The notes under the pieces were generated by a model, which saw nothing but the letters and a program-made list of their open reading frames with translations, was not told the DNA's origin and did not search any database. Both the position numbers and the translations under genes were made by a program. This document shows positions 51,666 through 60,385 of a stretch of 64,000 bases of DNA, one piece after another; within the stretch, counting starts at the first letter, position 1, and each line of letters opens with the position of its first letter. Source of the stretch: CALHVX01 sp964640725 (lineage in GTDB: Bacteria; Pseudomonadota; Gammaproteobacteria; Pseudomonadales; Azotimanducaceae); assembly GCA_964640725.1 (NCBI GenBank), contig CAZXIJ010000001.1, positions 1 to 64,000 on the forward strand, given 5' to 3'.

Positions 51666-53231
51666 ACCGGTGAGCACCGCTTCGATCAGGAACGGTCCTC
51701 GCGTTTGCGCTGCGGTTGCCAGAGACTGAGCAAAGGCTTCGCAGCTGTCGGCCTGCACGGCGTCCACGCCCTGCGCTTGCGCCAGGCCCACCCAGCTGAC
51801 CGGCGGCGTATCCAGCGAGAACAGCGAGCCTGCGTCAGCGCCGATCTCGTTCACGCCCAGGCGCCGGTACTCCACCTCGAGAATGTTGTAGGAGCGGTTG
51901 GCGTAGATCACCACCGTGATGTCCAGCTGTTCCCGGGCGGCCGTCCATAAAAACTGGTTGGTGTACATCGCGCCGCCATCGCCCAGCAGAGCGAACACCT
52001 TGCGATCCGGGCAGGCAATGGCGGCCCCAACGGCCACGGGCCCGCCCTGGCCGATAGCGCCCCCGGTCAGGTTCAGCCAGCTGTGCGACACCGCCCGCTG
52101 CATGGGCGTGTAGGCCGCGCCGCCGCCGCCGCTGTCGACGGTGACGATCGAATCGGCAGGCGCCAGGGCGCTGAGCAAAGTGCTGACCGCGCCCGTGGTC
52201 AACGGTCCCTCCGGGCGCGGGATTTGCGCCTGATCAACCGCGTGCTCGCCCACCGGCACCGTCACCGGCGCATCGAGCTCGTCGGCCAACGCCTCGAGCG
52301 CGGCCGCAGCGTCCTGATCCCGACGCGCCAGGGTCCAGGGCGCGATGGCTTCGGGCACCAGGGAACTCGGCAGGTCCGGGTAGGCGAAGAAACTGACCGG
52401 AGCGTCCGCACCCGCCAGCACCAGCGCGTCGACCTCGGCCAGGGCTTCCTGAATCTGTTCCGGAAAATAGGGTAGCCGGCGCACCGGAAACAGCTCCGGG
52501 CCGCCTTCGACACGGGCTGGAAAGGTGGACGAGAACACTGCGGTGCCGGTCTTGGCAACGATCCGCCCTACCGCCTGCAGGCCGCGGGCGCTGAGCGCGT
52601 TGCCGTCCAGCAGCAACACTGAGCGGCTGCCAAGCATCGCGGCGGCCCCGGTTACCGCCGCCGCGTCAAAGGGATTGCGCCAGCGCTGCAGTTCGTGCGC
52701 TGGCGCCACAACCGCGTGGCTGTCGCCCCAGGCGCAGTCTGCGGGAACAATAAGCGTTGCAATCGCGCCTTCCGGGTTCGGGTGCGGAGCCAGCGTTGCA
52801 GCGACGGCATCGGCGCCGTCCTGTGCAACCTGGCCCGGTGTGCGGCTGGTCCGTACCCAGGACGATACAGGGCGCGCGATGCCTTCGATATCGGCAGTCA
52901 GCGGTGCGTCGTACGGCACGTGATGGCGGCCGTGCTCGCCGATCAGGTTCAGGATCGGGGTATCGGCCCGGCGCGCGTTGTGCAGGTTGGCAATGCCGTT
53001 ACCGAGCCCCGCGCCCAGGTGCAGCAAGGTCGCCGCGGGCCGTTCCCGCATACGGCCGTAGCCGTCCGCAGCGCCGGTGCAGACCCCTTCAAACAGGCCC
53101 AGCACCCCGCGGAATCCCGGCACCGCGTCCATGGCCTGGACCAGATGCATTTCGGAGGTGCCCGGGTTGGCGAAGCACACATCCACGCCATGGGCGAGCA
53201 GGGTTTCTATCAGCGATTGGGCACCGTTCAC
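51657..53231 (-). CDS. Thiamine-diphosphate enzyme, acetolactate-synthase-like large subunit
   Basis: This 524-residue enzyme has the N-terminal ThDP domain with the activating Glu in LFEGVCTGAADGYGRM, a middle domain, and the C-terminal ThDP/Mg site GDGGAMYTN...N (GDG-x about 25-N). It resembles the acetolactate synthase/benzoylformate decarboxylase group rather than true IlvB: it is shorter and has no small subunit nearby. The start is GTG 53231 with AGGAG seven bases upstream. It follows the sugar-type transporter after 13 bases, so it may work on an imported 2-oxo acid or its product. Confidence 0.8.
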   Translation of the reverse strand: MNGAQSLIETLLAHGVDVCFANPGTSEMHLVQAMDAVPGFRGVLGLFEGVCTGAADGYGRMRERPAATLLHLGAGLGNGIANLHNARRADTPILNLIGEHGRHHVPYDAPLTADIEGIARPVSSWVRTSRTPGQVAQDGADAVAATLAPHPNPEGAIATLIVPADCAWGDSHAVVAPAHELQRWRNPFDAAAVTGAAAMLGSRSVLLLDGNALSARGLQAVGRIVAKTGTAVFSSTFPARVEGGPELFPVRRLPYFPEQIQEALAEVDALVLAGADAPVSFFAYPDLPSSLVPEAIAPWTLARRDQDAAAALEALADELDAPVTVPVGEHAVDQAQIPRPEGPLTTGAVSTLLSALAPADSIVTVDSGGGGAAYTPMQRAVSHSWLNLTGGAIGQGGPVAVGAAIACPDRKVFALLGDGGAMYTNQFLWTAAREQLDITVVIYANRSYNILEVEYRRLGVNEIGADAGSLFSLDTPPVSWVGLAQAQGVDAVQADSCEAFAQSLATAAQTRGPFLIEAVLTGRR

Positions 53232-53244
53232 GGGCGGACTCCTG

Positions 53245-54838
53245 TCAGTGTTTAGGCGGGACGGGCACGATTCCGGCAACCTCACCGACGAGAGCGGGCG
53301 CGCCGGCCGCAGCGGCCGCACTCGCATCTGCCTCAGCCTGAAGACGACGGGCGGCAAGCGCCACGACAATCTCCCGATGCCGCTCCCGGGTCAAATCGTA
53401 CTTGGTATAGCAAAACAGGCAGATGGCTGCGAACCCTGCGAGCAGCGGGCCAAAGAGCAGCCCCAGATGGCGGATGTTTGCTTCGGTCACTTCTGCCTCG
53501 GACCCGCCTTCCGGCCAGCCGATGAGTGTCAGCGCCACGCCGGCCAGGAAAGTGCCCAGCCCCTGCGTAGCCTTTTGCGAAAAAGACGATGCCGCAAAGA
53601 AGATGCCTTCCTGACGCTTGCCCGTGCGGAGCTCATGCTCGTCCACGATGTCCGGCACCATGGAATTGAAGGTCACCAGCGCCTGAATGACAAACAGGCC
53701 CTGCAGAAACCGCATACCGACGAGGGCCGCGTAGAGCGCATCGGTATCGTTGTCGGGAAACCAGCCGAGCTGGCGCATGAGCACCGGCACAATCTGCCCG
53801 GCCGCCCAGCCTGCCGTGCCCACCATGACGCAGGGCAGCTTGTCGAACCGCTCGTTCAGGCGCCGGGTGAAGACCGCACCAAGCAACACGCCAAACACCG
53901 TTGCCGAGAAAAACCAGAAGTTTTCGCCGCTGCCCAGCGACCAGTAGTAGGTGTTCATGTACAGGTTCAGGGCCGAGTCGACCCCCACCATCACAAACAC
54001 CGTCAGAATGCCGGCAAACATCCAGGCAAAGGAACGATTGCGCAGTGCCTGGCCCATCTCCCGGAACAGCGTGATGGGTACCTGGGTGATTGCGGCCAGC
54101 TGCTGGACTTCGGCCGGGCGCCGCAGATAGGGCAATCGATGCAGCGTGCCAAAGCTGGCGATGGCGATGGCGGCGACCATCAACAGCGACATCACCATGG
54201 CGAAGGGGCTGTAGCCGTCCAGGTTGTAGTGCCCGCCCTGGGGAAACGCCGGCGTGTCGGCGAAGAAATAGCCAAAGCCCACACCGTACGCACACAGGTA
54301 ACCCAGGTAGCTGAAGGAGTAGCGCCACTGAACGACTGTGGTCCGCTCGTGAAAGTCGTCGGACAGCTCGCCGCCCAGGGCAGCGTGTGGCACGTAAAAC
54401 AGAGTAATAGACGTACGCGTCAGCACGGCGAAGGTGGTCAACCACAAAAACAGCCCGGTCTCGGACAGCGCCGGCGGCGAAAACAGCAGGTAAAAGCACA
54501 GCGCCAGGGGCACGATGGAAGCAAACAGGAACGGGTGCCGGCGCCCGAGCCGGGAGCGCCAACTGTCGGACAGGTAGCCGACCAGGGGATCAGAGATCGC
54601 GTCGAACACCAGCGCGATAAGCAGGGCCAGCCCGGACAGTTTGGGGTCCAGCCCCAACACGTCGCTGTAAAAGAAAAACAGGTAAACGCTAAAGCAGGTG
54701 TTCTTGATGCCTTCGGCAAGCTGGCCGACGCCGTAGCTGGCCTTGGTGCCAACAGTGAGCGGCGGTGACGCACTGGCCTCGGCTGACTGCCGCTGAGGTT
54801 CTGCGTTGCTGATACCGTTGTCTCCCCCTGTCTGCCAT
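53245..54838 (-). CDS. GPH-family (MelB-like) sodium/sugar-type symporter with an apparent frameshift near the start
   Basis: The main frame encodes a twelve-helix MFS transporter of the glycoside-pentoside-hexuronide class, with VFDAISDPLVGYLSDSWRSR and LGRRHPF as family motifs. Upstream of the first in-frame GTG (54660) the frame remains open and clearly coding: KASYGVGQLAEGIKNTC and FSVYLFFFYSDVLGL are the conserved first helix, so the real start is further out. No in-frame ATG, GTG or TTG exists there. ATG 54838 is in another frame, and removing one G from the five-G run (54824-54828) would give MADRGDNGIS joined to the gene. It is either a sequence error or a real frameshift. Confidence 0.75.
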
Positions 54839-54919
54839 GATCTTGCGCAGGGGCGCAGTCCTGGTCAAGGACTCGCGTCGAGCCAACAGGATATCGCCAC
54901 CGCCACCAGGAACTGCCGC

Positions 54920-55414
54920 ATGCCCAGCATTGATCTGAACATCGCTCCCGTCCGGTGCCCGATGCAGGCCGTCGAGGCAGACTGGATCGACTACAACGGC
55001 CACATGAACATGGCCTACTACCACGTGGCCTTTGATCGAGCCCTGGACAGGGTCTACGACGCGTTGTCTCTGGGCGCCGCTTACACTGCGAGCGGTGCCG
55101 GCTCGCTGTTCACCCGCGAGGTGCGAGTGAACTACCTGAACGAAGCGAGCGAAGGCGACAAGCTGGGTTTCAGCTGGCAGCTGCTGGACCTCGACAGCAA
55201 GCGGCTGCACTTCCTGCAGCACATGTACCGGCAGAGCGACGATGCCCTGCTTGCGACCTCAGAGCAGCTGGCCCTGCATGTCGACATGACGACGCGCCGA
55301 ACGGCACCGCTGCCCGAGGCTGCGCAGCACCAGCTCACCGCGCTGCACGCCGCCCATCAAGGGTTGCCCCGCCCGGACGGGCTGGGCGTCCCGCTCGGCA
55401 TTCGGCGGCGCTAG
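54920..55414 (+). CDS. Hotdog-fold acyl-CoA thioesterase
   Basis: This 164-residue protein fits the 4-hydroxybenzoyl-CoA thioesterase group of hotdog folds. VEADWIDYNGHMNMAYYHVAFDRA carries the conserved DxNGHMN segment with the catalytic-site Asp, and FTREVRVNYLNEA is the next strand. The start is ATG 54920 with AGGA upstream. It would hydrolyse an acyl-CoA in the cytoplasm. Its stop shares the bases CTAG with the stop of the convergent dehydrogenase. Confidence 0.8.
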   Translation: MPSIDLNIAPVRCPMQAVEADWIDYNGHMNMAYYHVAFDRALDRVYDALSLGAAYTASGAGSLFTREVRVNYLNEASEGDKLGFSWQLLDLDSKRLHFLQHMYRQSDDALLATSEQLALHVDMTTRRTAPLPEAAQHQLTALHAAHQGLPRPDGLGVPLGIRRR

Positions 55415-56556
55415 TAGCCTTCGATCGCCCCGAAGCGGTTGCGGTGGTAGGCCACATCACCCAGGGTTTGCTCGGCCACCGCCGCGCGCTTGATAAAGAA
55501 ACCGATGTCGAACTCGTCGGTCATGCCGATGCCGCCGTGCATCTGGATGCCTTCCCGCGTCACCAGGTCGTAGGTCTCTCCAACCTTGGCTTTCGTCAGG
55601 CTGGCGAGCTTGGCAACCTCGGCGGGATCCCGCGCCTCGTCCAGAGCAGACAGGGCCTCGAGCACGCAGGATTTGGACAGCTCGACCTCACAGAACATAT
55701 TGGCCGCCCGGTGCTTGAGCGCCTGGAAGGAGCCGATGGGCACGCCGAACTGCTCGCGCTCTTTCAGATAGGCGACGGTTCGCTCAAAGCACTCCTGCAG
55801 ACCGCCGAGCATCTCGGCCGAGAGCCCGATACGCGCAATGTCCAGCGCCTGGCCGAGGGGGCCCGCGCCTTCGTCCACAGACCCGAGCAGCGCGTCAGGA
55901 CCCACCTCTACGCCATCCAGCGCAAGGTTTGCCGCGTTGCGCGAATCTGTCATGTGCGTGCGCGTGCAGCTCAGGCCCTTGGCCCCGGCAGGCACCAGGA
56001 ACAGGCTGATGCCTTTCTGGTCACCGGGCGCACCGCTGGTGCGCGCCGTCACGATGAGCTGGTCCGCCACGTGACCGTCAAGCACGAAGGTCTTGGCCCC
56101 GTCCAGCTTGTACCCGTCGCCGCTGGCCGTTGCCGTGGTGGCGACATGATCCGGCGCGTGGCGATGACCCTCCTCCAGCGCCAGGGCAAGCAACAGCTCG
56201 CCTGCCGCAACCTTGGGCAGCAGCTCGGCCTTCTGAGCCTCGCTGCCCGCGAGGTTAACCAGGGTGCCGCCCAGCCACACCGAGGCAAAGAGCGGGCTCG
56301 CGGCCAGGGTGCGTCCGGTTTCTTCCGTGACTACGCCCAGGCCCTTGTAGCCAAAATCGAGGCCGCCGTAGGCCTCCGGGAACGGGATGCCCGCCCAGCC
56401 GAGGCCAACCATGGCCTGCCAGGTATCGCGGTCGAAGCCATCGGCGCTCTCGTCGTCCCGCAGTGCCCGGAGCTGGCCGATCGGCGCTGTGTCCGCGCAG
56501 AACGTCTTGGCACTGTCTTTGAGCATGTTCTGCTCTTCCGTCAGGATCATCGGCAT
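55411..56556 (-). CDS. Acyl-CoA dehydrogenase
   Basis: This 381-residue flavoenzyme has the family's N-terminal helix bundle (LTEEQNMLKDSAKTFC), a central strand domain (LALALEEGHRHAPD) and the C-terminal motif IQMHGGIGMTDEFDIGFFIKR. The start is ATG 56556, with GGACCCAGG directly upstream. The reverse frame extends further but without family similarity. It acts on acyl-CoA substrates; the specific one is not evident. Confidence 0.87.
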   Translation of the reverse strand: MPMILTEEQNMLKDSAKTFCADTAPIGQLRALRDDESADGFDRDTWQAMVGLGWAGIPFPEAYGGLDFGYKGLGVVTEETGRTLAASPLFASVWLGGTLVNLAGSEAQKAELLPKVAAGELLLALALEEGHRHAPDHVATTATASGDGYKLDGAKTFVLDGHVADQLIVTARTSGAPGDQKGISLFLVPAGAKGLSCTRTHMTDSRNAANLALDGVEVGPDALLGSVDEGAGPLGQALDIARIGLSAEMLGGLQECFERTVAYLKEREQFGVPIGSFQALKHRAANMFCEVELSKSCVLEALSALDEARDPAEVAKLASLTKAKVGETYDLVTREGIQMHGGIGMTDEFDIGFFIKRAAVAEQTLGDVAYHRNRFGAIEGY

Positions 56557-56739
56557 CCTGGGTCCCTCATATTCGCGATAGCGCACTCTACGCAATGCCC
56601 CGGCGCGCTGTCGAGATGGCTGTGGCCGAGTCTCGCGCGCGCCGATCAGACCAAAAATTCACCGGTAGCTTTACGAACTGCTTACATGGATGGCCAAGGA
56701 CAGCGCACAGCTGTCATCTGAACCTCGTATCCTTGCGTC

Positions 56740-56937
56740 ATGAAGTCACGGTTCTCAAATCCTGTCCGCGCCGCTCTGCGGAGCCTGCTCGCCACGGCAG
56801 TCCTGGGCGCCAGCCCGGTATTCGCCGCCAGCGCTGCGCCGCTCCCCACGACGGGCTATGACTGGACCCTGCTCGTCGTCCTGGCCTTCGGAGTCACCGG
56901 CCTGGTCTGGATTCGACGCCACATCACCCGCCTCTGA
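56740..56937 (+). CDS. 65-residue exported protein with an LPTTG-membrane-basic tail
   Basis: The predicted protein has a cationic start, a signal peptide (residues 1 to about 29, ending SPVFA), then after a few residues LPTTG at 35-39, a hydrophobic helix at about 42-58 and a basic tail (RRHITRL). This is the tripartite layout of a sorting signal, as in sortase LPxTG or the Gram-negative IPTL/PEP-CTERM-like tails, yet almost no mature domain is left. It may equally be a small inner-membrane protein. It ends 16 bases before the methyltransferase gene. No strong ribosome site is seen. Confidence 0.5.
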   Translation: MKSRFSNPVRAALRSLLATAVLGASPVFAASAAPLPTTGYDWTLLVVLAFGVTGLVWIRRHITRL

Positions 56938-56953
56938 GCACCGGCTCCAGCCG

Positions 56954-57631
56954 TTGAGCCTGGCCGACCTCCAGCGAGCCCTGCGCCGCACCCTGCCGAC
57001 TGCTCGGCTCGATCTCATGCCATTGCAGCGCTGCGGCGACCTGCGCCTGGCCCTGATCAATGCCGATTTCGACACCGGCCCGCTGCCGCCCCAGGTCATG
57101 ACCGCAGTGATTGCCGCGCCCGCTTACTGGGCGTTCTGCTGGGGCAGCGGTCTGGCCCTGGCCCAGGAAATCCTCGCACGGCCGGAACTGGTACGCGGGC
57201 AGCGAATCCTGGACTTCGGCGCCGGATCCGGGGTGGCGGGCATTGCCGCAGCACGGGCCGGTGCTGCCGAGGTGATCGCCTGCGATATCGACGCCGACGC
57301 CCGTTTGGCCTGCGCCGTCAACGCCCGCTTGAACCAGGTGTCCCTGACCCTGTGCCCGGACCTCGCCAGTGCGCCGGCGGACATCGACCGGGTGCTGGTC
57401 GCAGACGTGCTCTACGACCGATCGAACCTGCCCTTGCTGAACACTCTGGAAGCGCTGGCGCCAGGGCGGGGCCTCCTCATCGCCGATAGCCGGATCGAGG
57501 ACCTGTTGGCCTACGGCTACCGGGTGACCGGCGAGCGCACAGCCCTGACGCTGCCCAACCTGGGCGAGTTCGACGAGTTCAGAACCGTTCGCTTTTTCGA
57601 GCGCTCAGCGCGAGCCGACGCGAAAGGCTAG
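56954..57631 (+). CDS. Class I SAM-dependent methyltransferase (protein-lysine/ETFB-type)
   Basis: This 225-residue protein has the SAM-binding motif LDFGAGSGVAGIAAARAG and the following acidic ACDID, in the arrangement of the ETF-beta lysine/PrmA-like methyltransferase group, plus VLVADVLYDRSN as motif IV. The reading frame extends further upstream, but the family N-terminus (LSLADLQRALRR) begins at TTG 56954, just after the small ORF stop. The stop is three bases before the assembly gap. The target is unknown. Confidence 0.75.
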   Translation: MSLADLQRALRRTLPTARLDLMPLQRCGDLRLALINADFDTGPLPPQVMTAVIAAPAYWAFCWGSGLALAQEILARPELVRGQRILDFGAGSGVAGIAAARAGAAEVIACDIDADARLACAVNARLNQVSLTLCPDLASAPADIDRVLVADVLYDRSNLPLLNTLEALAPGRGLLIADSRIEDLLAYGYRVTGERTALTLPNLGEFDEFRTVRFFERSARADAKG

Positions 57632-57634
57632 CCG

Positions 57635-57734
57635 NNNNNNNNNNNNNNNNNNNNNNNNNNNNNNNNNNNNNNNNNNNNNNNNNNNNNNNNNNNNNNNNNN
57701 NNNNNNNNNNNNNNNNNNNNNNNNNNNNNNNNNN
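57635..57734. other. Assembly gap (100 N)
   Basis: Exactly 100 undetermined bases, a placeholder of unknown true length, lying between the methyltransferase stop and the stop of a convergent unknown gene. Neither neighbouring gene appears to be cut. Confidence 0.98.
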
Positions 57735-57751
57735 CGCCAGCACACGGGGAA

Positions 57752-58495
57752 TCAGCGCACCACACCGGATACGCGCCACAGGCGCAGGTTCGAAAAGCGC
57801 GTGCCCAGCAACGCCAGGGTCGTCGCCGTGTCGGAGGAAAACAGCCACTCGTCAACTTCGATCGGCGAGTCGTAGGCGTAGATCACCAGATGGGACAGAG
57901 CCGACGGCCCTTCCAGCACCGCGACCGCACTGTCCCAGTAGACGCGGCCACCGAGCGCCTGCGCGCCAGCAAAGGCTTCCCGCAGCGCTGCGCTCGCCTG
58001 CGCTGCCGGCACATCGTCGAACTGCGCGCCCACGATCAGCAGCTGCGAGCCAAGCGCCTGCGGCCTGGGCGCTGCCGCCAGCCCGAGCACGCTGCGCCCT
58101 TTCTCTCGGGCAAGAGCACCCAGCTTCGAGTAGTCACGCCCGGTGACGACTCGCACAAAACCGGAGCCCGCCGGAAACCGCAGCGCCAGCAGTCGCTGCC
58201 ATTCATCGGCGACCTGTCCCACCGGCACGGTGAGCTGCGAGGCCTGCCACAGCGTCGGAGCCTCGGCTTCCGTCAGCAGCGCATCGAGCGCATTGAGATA
58301 GGCCGCGGCATCGGGCCGCTCACCGTTGCCGGCCGCGCCGGCATCGTCAAAAAGCAGCACGTGATAGGGCGCGGCACGGCGATCGGCGTCAAAGGCCAGG
58401 TCAACCAGAGGCCAGCCCACCCACCAGCCGATTGCGCCAAACAGACCCAGAAGCAACAGGCAGAAGACCGCAAAGGTGGTAACGGCTCGACTCAT
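57752..58495 (-). CDS. Unknown protein with one N-terminal membrane anchor
   Basis: This 247-residue protein starts at ATG 58495 with a membrane segment (TTFAVFCLLLLGLFGAIGWWVG) and a soluble rest that probably faces the periplasm. Two similar-looking alpha/beta halves (GSGFVRVVTGRDYSKLGALA and RVYWDSAVAVLEGPSALSHL) hint at a ferredoxin-like or DUF1330-like fold, but I do not recognise the family. It is divergent from the enoyl-CoA hydratase gene. Confidence 0.6.
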   Translation of the reverse strand: MSRAVTTFAVFCLLLLGLFGAIGWWVGWPLVDLAFDADRRAAPYHVLLFDDAGAAGNGERPDAAAYLNALDALLTEAEAPTLWQASQLTVPVGQVADEWQRLLALRFPAGSGFVRVVTGRDYSKLGALAREKGRSVLGLAAAPRPQALGSQLLIVGAQFDDVPAAQASAALREAFAGAQALGGRVYWDSAVAVLEGPSALSHLVIYAYDSPIEVDEWLFSSDTATTLALLGTRFSNLRLWRVSGVVR

Positions 58496-58583
58496 GAACT
58501 CACGACAGGAAAAGGGACAGGGGTTACGAGCGCGCAGGCGCGAGGGCATCATAGCCGATTCCCTCGCCAGACCGGAGCACGCC

Positions 58584-59423
58584 ATGCCCTACCAAGAGAT
58601 TCTCTACGATGTCGAGGATCCCGTTGCCGTCATCACACTGAATCGTCCCGAGGCGCTGAACGCCTTCACGGTTCGCATGCTGGCAGAGCTCCGGCACGCG
58701 ATTGCCAGGGCAGAGGCGGACCGCCAGGTTGTGGGCATCGTGCTCACCGGTGCCGGACGTGGCTTTGGCGCTGGCATGGACATGAACGCGCTGAGCGACA
58801 TGTCAAAGGGGGACCCGCAGGCCCAGGACCTGTCAGCGCTGCAGGCCAGCCCGGGGGACGCCACGCTGGGCCCGAACTTCAGCACGGCCTACAGCTTCAT
58901 GTTGTCGGTGCGCAAGCCGATCATCGCCGCAATTCACGGCCCCTGCGCCGGCCTGGCGTTCGCCATCGCGCTGCTTTGCGATCTGCGCTTCGTCACCCCG
59001 GCGGCCCGTTTCACGACAGCCTTCGCCCAGCGCGGCCTGATTGCCGAACATGGCACCAGCTGGCTCCTGCCCCGGCTCGTGGGCACCGGTGTCGCGCTGG
59101 ACCTGCTCTGGAGTGGTCGCAAGATTGACGGCCAGGAAGCGCACGCCCTGCGGCTGGCCGAGCGCCTGATCGACGCGGGCAGCGCGACAGATGCGGCCCG
59201 GGACTACATTCGGCAACTGGCGGCCACATCCTCACCGGCCTCGATCCGCCTCATGAAGGCCCAGGTCTACCGTCATCTGAACATGCCCCTGGGCGAATCG
59301 CTGATCGAGAGCAACAGCTGGATGGACGAGAGCCTGAAGCAGGAGGACTTCAAGGAAGGTGTCGCGTCCTTCCTGGAGCGCCGCCCGCCCGCCTTTGCGC
59401 GCGTCAAGGCAGAAGATTCTTGA
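58584..59423 (+). CDS. Enoyl-CoA hydratase/isomerase (crotonase) family
   Basis: This 279-residue protein has both crotonase oxyanion-hole segments: GAGRGFGAGMDMNAL and HGPCAGLAFAIALLCDLRF, with Glu in IAEHGTSWLLPRLVG at the position of a catalytic acid. The start is ATG 58584 with CCGGAG upstream. It would hydrate or isomerise enoyl-CoA esters. The next gene, a hydrolase, overlaps its stop by four bases. Confidence 0.85.
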   Translation: MPYQEILYDVEDPVAVITLNRPEALNAFTVRMLAELRHAIARAEADRQVVGIVLTGAGRGFGAGMDMNALSDMSKGDPQAQDLSALQASPGDATLGPNFSTAYSFMLSVRKPIIAAIHGPCAGLAFAIALLCDLRFVTPAARFTTAFAQRGLIAEHGTSWLLPRLVGTGVALDLLWSGRKIDGQEAHALRLAERLIDAGSATDAARDYIRQLAATSSPASIRLMKAQVYRHLNMPLGESLIESNSWMDESLKQEDFKEGVASFLERRPPAFARVKAEDS

Positions 59424-60385
59424 ACAGCGGGGCATTGCCGTCGCCGAGGCCGGATCAGGTCGAGGTCGTGGGCGTCAAGCTGAGGCTGTGGCGTCTGGAC
59501 CATGCAGACCCGGCTCGGCCGCTCGTGGTGCTGCTGCATGGCATGCGCGATGTCGGCCGCAGCCTGCTGCCCGTTGCGCGCACGCTCGCCGCGGACTTCA
59601 ACGTGGCCCTGCTCGACCAGCGGGGGCACGGCGACAGCGATTACCCCGGCGCCTACAGCATCGAACATTTCTACTACGACCTGCACCAGGTGATCGCCCA
59701 CCTGCAGGACGCAGCCCCGCAGCGGCCCGTCGCCCTGATCGGCCACAGCCTGGGCGGGCAAATCGCGGCCCGCTACGCCGGGCTGTTCGCAGAGCAGGTG
59801 CAGGCGCTGCTGCTGGTCGAAGGGCTGGGACCGCCGGACCCAACCTGGCCCCAGGTGCAGGCCGACTACTGGCAGGACATCGATCGCTATCGCAGGCTGG
59901 TGCTGGAGCGTTTCTCCCTGCCGCGCCGTTTGCGCGCGCTGCCGGATCTGGACTTCGCGGTGCAACGCCTGCGCCACAACAATCCCAGGCTGTCGGAGTC
60001 CCGGGCCCGGGAAATCGCCAGCGTCGCAACCCACCGGGTATCCGTGGACGGCCAGGAGGAATTGCATTGGGCCTTTGATCCGCGGGTCGCGTCGGCCTTT
60101 GTCGGGTTTTCCGAGGCCAGCAGCCAGCGCCTGTGGCAAGCGGTCACTGCGCCGGTGCTGACCATCACGGGCGACCTGGCCGAGGAATACTGGCGCGGCG
60201 CCATGCTCTACGACGGCGACTACAGTGGCCGTTTTCAGCCCGGCGAGTACGAGGCCCGCATCAGCCACTTCAAGCACATCAAGCACGAGCGCTTTGCCGG
60301 CTCCGGGCACATGGTGCACTTTGACGAGCCGGCGCGGCTGGCCGACCGGGCGGCCACTTTTCTGAAGGCTACGCTGCTCGGCTAG
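59420..60385 (+). CDS. Alpha/beta hydrolase
   Basis: This 321-residue protein starts at TTG 59420, overlapping the hydratase stop as TTGA. The oxyanion strand LVVLLHGMRD (about 35-44), the nucleophile elbow GHSLGG with Ser110, and the late GSGHMVHFDEP His motif are those of alpha/beta hydrolases. The substrate is not evident; coupling to the hydratase suggests an ester or thioester. It converges on the FAH-family gene with shared CTAG stops. Confidence 0.8.
   Translation: MNSGALPSPRPDQVEVVGVKLRLWRLDHADPARPLVVLLHGMRDVGRSLLPVARTLAADFNVALLDQRGHGDSDYPGAYSIEHFYYDLHQVIAHLQDAAPQRPVALIGHSLGGQIAARYAGLFAEQVQALLLVEGLGPPDPTWPQVQADYWQDIDRYRRLVLERFSLPRRLRALPDLDFAVQRLRHNNPRLSESRAREIASVATHRVSVDGQEELHWAFDPRVASAFVGFSEASSQRLWQAVTAPVLTITGDLAEEYWRGAMLYDGDYSGRFQPGEYEARISHFKHIKHERFAGSGHMVHFDEPARLADRAATFLKATLLG

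Noticed and set aside
53077..54768. 563-codon + strand open frame opposite the transporter
   Set aside because: His, Gln and Arg rich with no domain, wholly antisense to membrane helices of the transporter.
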